NCBI GenBank assembly: GCA_964423615.1
Contig: CAYRFQ010000141.1
Span: forward strand, 1-16,096
Reading direction: 5' to 3'
Source: CAYRFQ01 sp964423615
GTDB taxonomy: Bacteria; Planctomycetota; Planctomycetia; Gemmatales; Gemmataceae
Length of the DNA: 16,096 nucleotides
The notes under the pieces were generated by a model. It was given only the letters and a program-made list of their open reading frames with translations. It was not told the DNA's origin and searched no databases. Position numbers and translations under genes: made by a program. Shown here in pieces: positions 6,329 to 14,272 of this stretch. Position 1 is the stretch's first letter. Each line of letters starts with the position of its first letter.

Positions 6329-8092
6329 TTAATTCGAACTCCTCCACAGAGGCATTGGCCCTTCGGCTCGCTGTTGTGGCAACCGTCGCCCGACCACGAC
6401 CACCATTTCCGGATCGCAAGGGCGCAACGTTCGATCACAATTGATGACTGTCACTTTTTCCCACGCAAAGGGAATTTTTGGTCCGTAGCCATTCCACACG
6501 CCGAAGCAAAAAAACTCAATGTCTTCCGGAAACTCCGTTATGGCCGTTTTCTCCGAGACCTTCTGGATCGGGTCTCGATAATGGAACGCAAAGAGGTGGT
6601 AAATCCGGTTGATGCTAACGAGTTTTTCGTCTGGACCCAGCTTTTGTTTCAATTGGGCAACAGCTTGGCGAGTGCCGACGCTCCTGTTCATCAGGACGTT
6701 CGTCAACCAGACCGAGTAGGACAGGCCCAGACAAACTGCCAGTGCGCCGACCGCTAACCGCGTTTTGAATGGTTCGTTTGTCTCACGATTGCGGTAGATC
6801 AACACGCATAACGGAACGAGCACAATCGCAAACGCCGATGCGACCCACGCCGGCTGCTTGAGATGAAGGCCACCAACCCGTTGGAGTGGAATTCCCACCA
6901 GAGCGAGTACCGTAATTGAGAAGAGCAAACCGACGCAACAAAGCAGGAAATGCCCCCACGCCTTTCGGAGCGTGGAGCCTGCTGGAGCTTCCAGACATCG
7001 TTGGATCACCAGACCAATCAGAGGAGCGACACACGGATATAGCGGCATCCAGTAACGACTGCGGGCTCCTGGCGCGAGCCAACATGTCGGGAACGTCAGA
7101 AAGATGCACGTGAGAAGAAATGGGAGTGCCGTGGATGTGTTGCCGATGGCTTTTCGAAAGGTCGGTCGAGTAAATCCAAGCAACATCACCGACCAGGGCA
7201 TCATGCACGCGAAAATTTCGAGCGGGTAAAGTACAAAGTGTTTAGCCACCGGCCACCAATCGTTGTAATAAAAACGCTCGGAGGCAGCTTCGCTCATGAT
7301 GCGACGAACGCCCGAAAGTCCCATCTGTTGGTAGTACAACGAGAGCCACCCGCCGAAAATCACAAGGAACGTCAGGATTCCCAATAGATGGCCAACGCTG
7401 AATAGCTTTCGCCAGTCACGCATGAGCAGGAGAAAAACGGTCACCGATCCAACGAAGTAGACCGGACCTTGGGAGCCTTTGGCGAGGGTAGCCAACGCCG
7501 CGAGTGCATAGCCAGCCATCCACATACGCCACAAAGCCCATCGTCGGATGTATCCCCAGTGCCAAACGAGCAGCGCTCCGCTCAGAAACAACGTAAAAAC
7601 AGCTTCGGTTTCGGCCAGCCGTCCGAGTTTGAGGATTTGGCCCATCGTCGCAAACGCTGCTGCAGCCGAGAATGCTCCCATCCGCGACAGGAACGTACGG
7701 GAATACCCAAAGACGAGGAAAGTCGTCAATAACGTTGCGAGCACCGATGGGACCCGAATCGCAATGACATCGCACTGTCCTCGAAGCCAGATGCTGACGG
7801 CGACCGCCCAATACTGGAGTGGCGGACGGGAGAACCATGCTTCTCCTTGCAAACTTGGCACGACCCAGTTGCCGGTCCAAAGTATCTCTTGAGCGATCAT
7901 CCCGCGACGAGATTCTTCACCACGCACGGAGAGGACATCCAGCCGGAAAAAATGGGCAATGAATACGATCACCAACAGCCACAGCCACTCGGATTCTCGC
8001 CACCACCTTGTGGTTTTCGGGTTGAGGTGTTCTCCGTTGGAATCAGTGTTGTTGGTCGAAGATTCTGCTTGGGCGTTCGGGACCGTCGACAT
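6329..8092 (-). CDS. Multi-pass glycosyltransferase, ArnT/PMT (GT39/GT83)-like
   Basis: Membrane GT-C glycosyltransferase of 587 aa that would move a sugar from a polyprenyl-phosphate donor to an acceptor on the periplasmic side. ArnT and PMT are the known relatives; donor and acceptor are unknown here. Seen: a hydrophilic N-terminal ~34 residues, a first transmembrane helix (36-50), then the acidic first-loop motif RGEESRRGMIAQEIL (57-71), where ArnT-like enzymes keep their catalytic acidic residue. It is followed by FSRPPLQYWAV (87-97) and, further on, LGRLAETEAVFTLF, both typical of the PMT_2 region. About ten more hydrophobic helices follow, then a ~90-residue soluble C-terminal part. The ATG at 8092 has a strong GGAGG 8 nt upstream and a promoter-like sequence just before it. 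Both flanks have spacers, so it is probably a single-gene transcript. Confidence 0.85.
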   Translation of the reverse strand: MSTVPNAQAESSTNNTDSNGEHLNPKTTRWWRESEWLWLLVIVFIAHFFRLDVLSVRGEESRRGMIAQEILWTGNWVVPSLQGEAWFSRPPLQYWAVAVSIWLRGQCDVIAIRVPSVLATLLTTFLVFGYSRTFLSRMGAFSAAAAFATMGQILKLGRLAETEAVFTLFLSGALLVWHWGYIRRWALWRMWMAGYALAALATLAKGSQGPVYFVGSVTVFLLLMRDWRKLFSVGHLLGILTFLVIFGGWLSLYYQQMGLSGVRRIMSEAASERFYYNDWWPVAKHFVLYPLEIFACMMPWSVMLLGFTRPTFRKAIGNTSTALPFLLTCIFLTFPTCWLAPGARSRYWMPLYPCVAPLIGLVIQRCLEAPAGSTLRKAWGHFLLCCVGLLFSITVLALVGIPLQRVGGLHLKQPAWVASAFAIVLVPLCVLIYRNRETNEPFKTRLAVGALAVCLGLSYSVWLTNVLMNRSVGTRQAVAQLKQKLGPDEKLVSINRIYHLFAFHYRDPIQKVSEKTAITEFPEDIEFFCFGVWNGYGPKIPFAWEKVTVINCDRTLRPCDPEMVVVVGRRLPQQRAEGPMPLWRSSN

Positions 8093-8123
8093 GGTTCTCT
8101 CCTCCCTGAAATACCAGGTGTCC

Positions 8124-8152
8124 GCAATATCGCTTTTTCTTTACCCTGTCAA
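8124..8152 (-). promoter_or_regulatory. Sigma-70-like promoter for the glycosyltransferase
   Basis: On the minus strand there is a perfect -35 box TTGACA (8152-8147), then a 17-nt spacer, then TATTGC (8129-8124) as a weak -10 matching TATAAT at three positions. Transcription would start near 8117, giving a leader of about 25 nt that carries the GGAGG of the glycosyltransferase. Spacing and position fit well; the -10 is the weak point. Confidence 0.45.
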
Positions 8153-8667
8153 GCAGAGCTAAGATGGTAAGTTGGTGCTGTTGTGTTGAAATATGACTTG
8201 GTCGAGAAAACCAGCTGGCATTTCGAAAGGAGAATCCAAGATTCAATTTTTGCCGGAATTGAGTCGTGGTAAGAGGCTATCTTGTTGAGTCGCTTCGGCG
8301 GTTGCAAGAGGATAAAACTGAGTGGTGTCAATCTTGGAAAGTGCCCGAAACAAGCAGAATAGAGAAACAAGAAGCGGTTTCACGATCTGGAAGTTTCTCC
8401 GGTAAAAAGTGGTTGCAAAGAAACCCCGAAACTTTTTCATCAACTAAGTACTTGCCTCAACTCCCTTTCGACAGTAAAAACACGCTAACGCCGATAGAAA
8501 AAGAAAAGCAACCAATCACTCGCAGACATTCAATCATGAAGTCAGTCGTTGCTGATCGAAGACCAAACATTCAGAGGCTTGACACCCTCGCACCAGCCCA
8601 GAAGAAAATGTCGGCTGAGCCAATATCGACCTTGGGTCGACGAAGTAATTTCAAGTGAGACAGCCCA
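8153..8667. other. Long spacer, no convincing gene
   Basis: About 515 nt between the glycosyltransferase promoter and the microprotein leader. The longest open frame (8266-8658, plus strand, GTG start, 130 codons) gives a basic, repeat-free product without a domain, hydrophobic segment or good ribosome-binding site. I do not call it. No tRNA-like fold, tandem repeat or insertion-sequence end was seen. Confidence 0.5.
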
Positions 8668-8699
8668 TTCACACCAAACGACCTCTCCCAAGGTGTGAA
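8668..8699 (+). promoter_or_regulatory. Inverted repeat upstream of the microprotein gene
   Basis: TTCACACC (8668-8675) and GGTGTGAA (8692-8699) form a perfect 8-bp inverted repeat with a 16-nt spacer, 63 nt before the microprotein ATG. It could be a regulator operator or a leader stem-loop; the sequence alone does not decide. Confidence 0.35.
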
Positions 8700-8762
8700 C
8701 GCCAGAAACTGCCTTTACTTTTGAACTGTTCGTGAAGAGCTTGACGAGAAAGGACGAAAACA

Positions 8763-8885
8763 ATGCCTACTTTGCCAGAATGGATGACATCTTGGTATTT
8801 CATCATCACCATGGCAATCTTGCTGGTTGCTTTGATCGGTGTGTTGATCTTCTTGCGTACCCAACGTGATGACGACGACGATTAG
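8763..8885 (+). CDS. 40-aa single-pass membrane microprotein with Asp tail
   Basis: Small gene of 40 codons. The ATG at 8763 has AAGGA 8 nt upstream. The product begins MPTLPEWMTSWYF, runs through one uninterrupted hydrophobic helix (residues ~11-31, IITMAILLVALIGVLIF), then a short RTQR basic stretch, and ends in five Asp residues before TAG. The layout (amphipathic start, one helix, positive then acidic cytoplasmic tail) is that of a membrane microprotein that binds and tunes a larger complex. I do not recognise a named family, and no partner is evident nearby. It stands alone in its orientation between two minus-strand genes, with a possible operator upstream and a terminator-like stem-loop about 100 nt downstream, which suggests its own transcript. 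Confidence 0.68.
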   Translation: MPTLPEWMTSWYFIITMAILLVALIGVLIFLRTQRDDDDD

Positions 8886-8989
8886 TCATTAGTGACTGAT
8901 AGTTTACTTGTACTTGCCCCACCAACTCCCTGAAACTCGTAGTTGGTTCCAATCGAGTACCGTACGGGCCGAGTTAACATCGTCTAGAT

Positions 8990-9042
8990 ACGGCGACTGT
9001 TGGCCGAGAGCTTCTGTTCTCTCGGGACAATATCGCCGTTTT
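8990..9042 (+). terminator. Two-tier stem-loop with T tail downstream of the microprotein
   Basis: Outer stem ACGGCGA (8990-8996)/TCGCCGT (9033-9039) encloses a short TTG/CAA match and an inner stem CCGAGAG (9004-9010)/CTCTCGG (9019-9025) with loop CTTCTGTT. TTTTG follows on the plus strand. This fits a rho-independent terminator for the microprotein transcript, though the ~50-nt structure is large and could be a small RNA. Confidence 0.45.
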
Positions 9043-9354
9043 GTATGTACCAAAGGACCAATTCTCTTGACCTTGTGAAGATTCGTGCCAGTCCGTCTGG
9101 ACTGTTCGCTCAAGGTCTCGTTGGATTCTTTGAAGTTGCTTTGTATTTTCCCTGGCCTGCGCTTCGGTTGGTGCAAGGGTTTCAAACTTACGCGCGGTGT
9201 GAATGGAAAATGCTTCTCATTGTGCACCTACACTGCATTTCTCGTTGGTGTCAGAGACTTTCGTCGATCTGCGATTCCACGATCGAGAGGACAAAATAGT
9301 CTCTTGGTTTGGTCTCAATCGCATTTCACCAATGTGGCGTTGTCCAGAAGAATG
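9043..9354. other. Spacer 3' of htrA, no convincing gene
   Basis: Some 310 nt between the stem-loop and the protease stop. Open frames occur on both strands (9000-9299 and 9085-9465 plus, 8904-9227 minus), but none has a ribosome-binding site, recognisable motif or sensible composition, and one runs into the protease gene antisense. I see no further structure. Confidence 0.45.
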
Positions 9355-10497
9355 TCATTGGGCCTGAAAACGATTTTGCGCCTTGTTCCAATCTCCAATA
9401 ACGGCGTTAACTCGTTGCATCGTTTGATCTCGCCAAACATAGAGTTCGATGCGTTGTCCTGGTGACAATTTGCTGATCAAGTTGATCATGTGGTTTTCGT
9501 TCCGTATCACCACGTCTTCGACTTTCAGCACGACGTCATTCGGTTTCAGTCCTGCTTTCTCTGCAGGAGTCTGGGGGTAGACTCGTTCGACCCAGGCCCC
9601 TTGAACGCGGTTCAAGCCGAGCCGAAGCGCGTCTTGTGCGTCGAATGACTGCGCCAATTGCATTCCCAAATAGCCCCGAGAAACTCGTCCGTTCTCAAGT
9701 AGCTGTCGCGTGATCCGTTTGACCAAATTCATCGGAATGCTGAACGCAACGCCGCTGTTCGTTCCGCTGAGGGACGCAATCGCAGTGTTGATGCCGATCA
9801 CTTCTCCTTTAAGATTGACCAACGGTCCGCCGCTCGAACCGGGGTTGATGGCTGCGTCGGTTTGCAGGAAATCTTTGATCCGAATTGTGTTGCCCAAGCT
9901 GACTTCACCCCGTTCTCGGGCGCTCAAAATGCCGTGAGTGACGGTACGGCTGAGTCCGAACGGACTGCCGAATGCAAGCACCCATTGACCGACGCGGACA
10001 CGATCGCTGTTGCCGATTGTCGCCGTCGGCATCGTCTTGATCTTCGGACTCAACACAAGCAACGCAATGTCGGTCTCCGGATCGGTCAGCGTTCGCACCG
10101 GTCGGAGAAGACGTTGGTCAGCGAGTCGTATCGTTATTTGGTTTGGTTTTGCGTCCGCAATGACGTGATTATTGGTCAGGACGTAATAACCTTTCTGGTT
10201 GGGAAATTGAACGACAAAGCCCGAACCAGATTCTTCGAGCATTTTTCCTTTTTGGCCACCTATTCTCGTTTGTTTCGCAGGGAAAGTGCTTTCGACCGAA
10301 ACGACCGCTGGCGAAACTTTTTCTGCAACTGTTTGGAACACAAGTCCGAGGCGAACGACGGAATCGAGATTGGAGGAGGATTCGAAAGATTGCGTTTGGG
10401 CCATCGCCGGATTGCCCGTCCGCAGAGTCACGACGGCGGCCGACCCTCCCGCACAAGCACACGCCCCCACGAATAACAGCAAGGCAGATTGCTTCAT
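9355..10497 (-). CDS. HtrA/DegP-type serine protease with one PDZ domain
   Basis: Envelope protease of the S1C family, 380 aa, expected to degrade or process misfolded proteins outside the cytoplasm. Seen: an N-terminal signal or anchor (residues ~4-24, AMA cleavage near 33; VGAC at 10-13 could instead be a lipobox). The trypsin-like domain has a full catalytic triad: H111 in TNNHVIA, D143 in TDPETDIALL, S222 in NPGSSGGPL (usual consensus NSGGPL). The single PDZ domain (~275-370) includes RGYLGMQLA and the GLKPNDVVLKVEDVVI carboxylate-binding region. One PDZ makes it DegS-like in layout rather than DegP/Q with two. The ATG at 10497 has GGGAG 10 nt upstream. It is transcribed in the same direction as the kinase gene but 360 nt beyond it, so separate transcription is more likely. 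Fold and activity sure; subtype uncertain. Confidence 0.93.
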   Translation of the reverse strand: MKQSALLLFVGACACAGGSAAVVTLRTGNPAMAQTQSFESSSNLDSVVRLGLVFQTVAEKVSPAVVSVESTFPAKQTRIGGQKGKMLEESGSGFVVQFPNQKGYYVLTNNHVIADAKPNQITIRLADQRLLRPVRTLTDPETDIALLVLSPKIKTMPTATIGNSDRVRVGQWVLAFGSPFGLSRTVTHGILSARERGEVSLGNTIRIKDFLQTDAAINPGSSGGPLVNLKGEVIGINTAIASLSGTNSGVAFSIPMNLVKRITRQLLENGRVSRGYLGMQLAQSFDAQDALRLGLNRVQGAWVERVYPQTPAEKAGLKPNDVVLKVEDVVIRNENHMINLISKLSPGQRIELYVWRDQTMQRVNAVIGDWNKAQNRFQAQ

Positions 10498-10857
10498 AGA
10501 TCATCAACTCCCAAGGTGGTGAGTGCGTCGAATGGGTCAAGAAAGGAAAGACGGAAGAGAACGTAAAAAGCCAACGTTCTCGCTAACGAAACTGAAGTTG
10601 TTCAATTCTACGCGCTGGTTCCGAGTGGAAAATGGAAAAATGTCCAGTTTTCCTGGAGTCCCGCAACTCGATTCTCACCGAATCGCCGAACCGATCACAG
10701 TCTGGGAAATCTATCGAGGAGGCGTTGTCGGCAGGACCGGAATACTTGGGAAATTTGGGAGACAGAAGGAGGTTTTTTCGTGTTCGGTCAGGTAACTTGG
10801 AGAACTATTTTGGATGGCTTCACAAGATACGCGAACAATCTTGCTTGTATGGATTAT
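10498..10857. other. Spacer between kinase gene and htrA, with one stem-loop
   Basis: 360 nt without a credible gene. A perfect 8-bp inverted repeat GAGAACGT (10557-10564)/ACGTTCTC (10574-10581) with loop AAAAAGCCA lies about 60 nt upstream of the htrA ATG. In that orientation it would fall in the promoter or leader and could be an operator or leader hairpin. Plus-strand frames here are A-rich, low-quality and run antisense into the kinase gene. Confidence 0.4.
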
Positions 10858-12684
10858 TCAGCTCTCGGCTTTCGCTCTTTCCACCGCGATGGCTGCAGAC
10901 CGCGACAGGGCCTGTAGGAACTCCATGTCTTCCGATTCGAAAGGACCGGTTCGTTTGTTAAGGACTTGGAACACGCCGATGATGTCGTTTAGCTCGTCTT
11001 TCATGGGAAAAGTCAGAAGATTACGCGTTGTATAGCCGGTCCGTCGATCGATTTCTGGGTTGAACCGGGAATCGGAATACGGGTCCTCGAGGTGAATGGT
11101 TTCTCCGGTCAAGGCGACCGTCCCTGCGATTCCGAGTCCGAGGTGAACGCGGATTTCGCCCACGTTGTCGCCAAGTGCGACTTTCGACCAAAGTTCATCG
11201 TTGGCTTCGTCAATGACGTAGATCGTGGCCCTTTCGGCGTTGACCATCCGAGTCGTCGCTTCGGTGAGGTGTCGGAGAATTTCTTCGAGCGTTTGGGCTT
11301 TCATGAGTTGTTGGTTCGTTTCCAGCAACAAGTGCATCCGCTGGACATTCCTTTCGGCTTCTTGGTGTTGTTCGTTGATTCGTCGGAGTGCGATCTGGAG
11401 CCGCGCACTGTACCACCACGCACCTATCAACAGGCTCAAGACGGCCAAACCAACGATGGTGAGCACGCTGTACCACCAAATGCCGACCAAAATTCCGAGT
11501 GTGGCTACTGTTCCGATTCCGGCGAGTGCGGCCGCCAATGGACGCCTACGCATCCAACGAATCAACCGATCCCATCTGGCTATAGGTCGTGTCTGGATTG
11601 GCTCGCCGGACAAATACGCCTTCAGGTCTTCGGCCAACGCTTGCGCGCTTGGGTAGCGGTGGCGTGGGTCTTTCTGAAGACATCGCACGCAGATGGTTTG
11701 TAAGTCATTCGGTATTTTTGGTCGGAGTTTTTTTGGCAGAACGGGCTCTTCGTCGAGCACCCGAAGTACGATCTGCATCGGCGTAGAGCCTTCGAATGGT
11801 GCTTTTCCAGTCAACATCTTGTAGAGAACGGCACCGAGGGAATACACGTCCGTGGCTGGGCCGATTTCTCCATGCAAGGCTGCGGCTTGTTCTGGAGCCA
11901 TGTAACTCGGGGTCCCGAGTACTTCTCCCGTCTGGGTGATGTTGGTCGAATGCTCTTCGTCGAGAGCCGTCAGTCGTTTCGCCAAGCCGAAGTCAGTGAC
12001 TTTGGGAGTCTCGTCAGCAGTGAGGAGGATGTTGCCAGGTTTGAGGTCCCGATGAACGATTCCTTTTCGGTGGGCAAAATGGATAGCTCTGGCAACGGTT
12101 TCTAAGAGTTGGGCAGCCTTTCGTGGAGAAAACGAATCGTGTTGCAGACGTTTGGACAAGTTTCCGCCTTCGACGAGTTCAAGGGAAAGAAACGGTTGGC
12201 CTTGAGAATCCCCAATGTCGTAGATTTGGACGATGTTCGGATGGTGCAGCTGGGCTACGGCTTTGGCTTCGGTCTGAAACCGAGCCAGTGAGATTGGGTG
12301 GGTACTTCCGGCCCCGTGGATCATCTTTACGGCCACCATCCGATTGAGTCCAATTTGCTTGGCTTCGTAAACTGTCCCCATTCCGCCGCTTCCAAGGACT
12401 CTTACGAGTTCGTATCCCGGGAGCGGGGTTTCCAGTCCGACTTGCGTACTGGGGCCGGACGGCTGGTTGTCTGTGGAGGTTTGGTGGAGGCGAACTGTGA
12501 GGTCTTTCGTAGTCCCAGAGTCCGGGGAGGAATCCGAGCGGAGGTTATGGATAATGGCGTAACTTTCAGCGGTCAAGCCAGAGCCACACTCGGGGCAGGT
12601 GGGTGTGGGATTTTGCAAGTTGTGTTGGTTTGGTATAGGTATTTTCCAGGAATGACCGTTGTGACAACAAACCTCGATATCCAT
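10858..12684 (-). CDS. Membrane Ser/Thr protein kinase with N-terminal zinc-finger-like region and C-terminal GAF domain
   Basis: Hanks-type kinase of 608 aa fused to a sensory domain. Seen in order: a short Cys region, CC at 6-7 and CPEC at 30-33, that may bind zinc; a kinase domain (~91-358) with glycine loop GSGGMGTVYEA (98-108), VAVK with K120, HRDLKPGN with catalytic D213, DFG with D231 and APEQ (263-266); a basic stretch WMRRRP; two hydrophobic helices with matching WWYS endings (~384-406 and ~409-426); a short coiled-coil-like segment (~430-465); and a GAF domain (~467-602) with GLGIAGTVALTGE. All catalytic residues are present. The two helices make a hairpin, so kinase and GAF should both be cytoplasmic, with GAF sensing a small ligand or redox signal. 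The ATG at 12684 is preferred (GAGG 7 nt upstream); the frame opens 15 codons earlier. Substrates are unknown. Confidence 0.93.
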   Translation of the reverse strand: MDIEVCCHNGHSWKIPIPNQHNLQNPTPTCPECGSGLTAESYAIIHNLRSDSSPDSGTTKDLTVRLHQTSTDNQPSGPSTQVGLETPLPGYELVRVLGSGGMGTVYEAKQIGLNRMVAVKMIHGAGSTHPISLARFQTEAKAVAQLHHPNIVQIYDIGDSQGQPFLSLELVEGGNLSKRLQHDSFSPRKAAQLLETVARAIHFAHRKGIVHRDLKPGNILLTADETPKVTDFGLAKRLTALDEEHSTNITQTGEVLGTPSYMAPEQAAALHGEIGPATDVYSLGAVLYKMLTGKAPFEGSTPMQIVLRVLDEEPVLPKKLRPKIPNDLQTICVRCLQKDPRHRYPSAQALAEDLKAYLSGEPIQTRPIARWDRLIRWMRRRPLAAALAGIGTVATLGILVGIWWYSVLTIVGLAVLSLLIGAWWYSARLQIALRRINEQHQEAERNVQRMHLLLETNQQLMKAQTLEEILRHLTEATTRMVNAERATIYVIDEANDELWSKVALGDNVGEIRVHLGLGIAGTVALTGETIHLEDPYSDSRFNPEIDRRTGYTTRNLLTFPMKDELNDIIGVFQVLNKRTGPFESEDMEFLQALSRSAAIAVERAKAES

Positions 12685-12776
12685 AAATGAACCTCGTAGC
12701 GCAATCCAGAGCGAAACATCGGAAGCCAACAGCCTAGGTTTAGCTTACCGTCTGTTGTCTGATGTGCCCACTCGCT

Positions 12777-12797
12777 GGTTGGGGAATTTCCCCAACC
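12777..12797. terminator. Perfect 8-bp GC-rich stem-loop
   Basis: GGTTGGGG (12777-12784)/CCCCAACC (12790-12797) with loop AATTT, extendable by A-T pairs into the loop. It lies 165 nt past the stop of the 191-aa gene and 93 nt before the kinase ATG. No T-run follows on the minus strand, so it is a poor intrinsic terminator and may be an operator or kinase leader hairpin. Confidence 0.35.
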
Positions 12798-12961
12798 TGG
12801 AGGAGTTAGAGAGAAGTGTAGTGTTTTGTCTTCAGATATATGTGAGGCGCTCGAGCGGTTGAGGGTGCCAATGCAAGAACACCGAGGATTTCGGTTCTCC
12901 ATCAGCTCCTGGGACAATCAGTGTCCGTAGACATGGACTCGCAAAACGCTCTCGGTGGCCT

Positions 12962-13537
12962 TTACCCTTCTTCATCGAGACCGAGGCGGAGGACAGCTTT
13001 GAAAGTCAAAAAACCCGCGGCTTCCCAGGCCGTTTCGATGGCGGCCTTGTATCGCGCGTTTGTTTCTTGCATTTCCCGCCACGCATCGGCCTCGGGATGG
13101 TCTGGGGGCGGCAGGTAATGCTCGTCGGAGAATTTGTCGTGGGTGTTGACAGAGAAGACCCACATGCCGTCGGGAAAGTTATCAACCCGGCGGACATTCA
13201 TTTTCAGGTGTGGAAACCCTTTTCTTCCCAAACGCAATTCCACTCCGGCCTCGTCCCCGTTGTTATCATGGAGAAGCCGAAAAGTACTCGCCGGTAAGGG
13301 GAAATTGGCGTGGTACTCTGAGAGTAACTGATTGGGTGGTAAATCCAAGTACACCAATTTATCTTCGGGTATTCTCTCGAGTCCATCGGGATACGCCAAG
13401 GAAAGGAAGATTCGGCAAGCTTCCGCCAGAATGTCGGTCGTCAGGCCAACCATGATTACGTATGCCTTCGTCGGGGCCGTGGGATCCAAAGTTTCTCCAC
13501 CAAGTTCGACGGAATCAACACGGGTTCGTGGCAGCAT
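12962..13537 (-). CDS. Protein of unknown function, 191 aa
   Basis: I do not recognise this family. I start at the ATG at 13537 (AGGTG 8 nt upstream). The frame is open 62 codons further, but that extension has no structure and is Gln/Thr/His-rich. Seen: no signal peptide or membrane helix, so probably cytoplasmic. An ordered N-terminal half includes DPTAPTKAYVIMVGLTTD (18-35) and EACRIFLSLAYPDG (39-52). The middle has VELRLGRKGFPHLKMNVRRV (99-118), and a helical C-terminus (~150-176) carries AWREMQETNARYKAAIETAWE. Composition and codon use look like a real, conserved protein. It is flanked by a kinase gene in the same direction, 277 nt downstream, and by a long spacer, so it is probably transcribed alone. 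Confidence 0.75.
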   Translation of the reverse strand: MLPRTRVDSVELGGETLDPTAPTKAYVIMVGLTTDILAEACRIFLSLAYPDGLERIPEDKLVYLDLPPNQLLSEYHANFPLPASTFRLLHDNNGDEAGVELRLGRKGFPHLKMNVRRVDNFPDGMWVFSVNTHDKFSDEHYLPPPDHPEADAWREMQETNARYKAAIETAWEAAGFLTFKAVLRLGLDEEG

Positions 13538-14272
13538 GGTACTTGCACCTGTTGCATTGTTGAAAATGAGAGCAACCGACCAACACCAAACGGAGTGTTG
13601 GGTTTGTTGCGAGTGCTGACCAGAGTCACGAATCCAACGAACCAGGTCAAAATGCGGTCGCGATGTTGGAGATTTGTGGGTAGTCCTTATTTTATTGTAT
13701 TGATTCCATCCAGGACGTTTCACAATCTGTGGGGAGTGAGGTTGGATGCTCTATCAATTTATCTTAAAACATCACAGGGAGGTGCCGCCAGAGCAATTAT
13801 TGCCGTCGACGTGGCTAATGAATCCAAGTGAAAGGTACACTCGGAACGCGGAGGAAATGTTTGGGGCTTTTTTGAAGAGTGTCCTCGGTCCTTTTCTCCC
13901 AGCGACAGCAACTCAAGACAAGGAATGTGGTGTCTTCGTTGCTGCGGCTCAACAAACGACCTTCGGGTCTCTCATCCCCACATGGCTATCACACCACGAA
14001 TAGTCCAATTTTAAGATTGTCCTTCTCCGTTCACAAAGGCAAAGACGTTTTTCCGCAAAAAATGGACGTTGCAAGTGCTTTGGGGAACGAGTGTAGTATG
14101 TTTAAGTTGATCGATTGTGGTTAAAAATGGGTAGCGGGGAGAAACTTTATGATCCCATTATCCGTTTGCAATTTGGGACCCGATTCTACAAGCAAGTGCA
14201 GGTCCGGAACCTCATGATCTCAATCGTCCGGCCGGAACGTCCCAGGCCGTGCGGGACTTCGGAGGAAAGCTC
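13538..14272. other. 735-nt spacer between divergent genes
   Basis: Should contain the promoters of the 191-aa gene (minus) and the deacetylase (plus). A weak candidate for the latter is TTGCAA (14069-14074), a 17-nt spacer and TGTAGT (14092-14097), which would give a leader of about 170 nt. A plus-strand frame at 13746-14003 (85 codons, GAGG close upstream) has no motif and unconvincing composition, so I leave it uncalled. No tRNA, insertion sequence or clear repeat was found. Confidence 0.4.

Noticed and set aside
8266..8658. 130-codon plus-strand frame in the long spacer
   Set aside because: GTG start, no domain, no hydrophobic segment, A-rich composition and no convincing ribosome-binding site.
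8904..9227. 107-codon minus-strand frame downstream of htrA
   Set aside because: Rich in basic and polar residues, no start signal, and it crosses the stem-loop at 8990-9042.
10814..11035. Plus-strand frame starting with a signal-peptide-like sequence (MASQDTRTILLVWIIQLSAFALSTAMA)
   Set aside because: Most of it is antisense to the conserved GAF end of the kinase gene; the hydrophobic look is a by-product of the reverse complement. No ribosome-binding site.
11092..11703. 203-codon plus-strand frame inside the kinase gene
   Set aside because: Antisense shadow of the kinase, with no motif of its own.
13746..14003. 85-codon plus-strand frame with GAGG close upstream
   Set aside because: The spacing to the start is short (4 nt), the product has no motif or ordered pattern, and the frame is not in line with any neighbour. 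Left as a weak possibility only.
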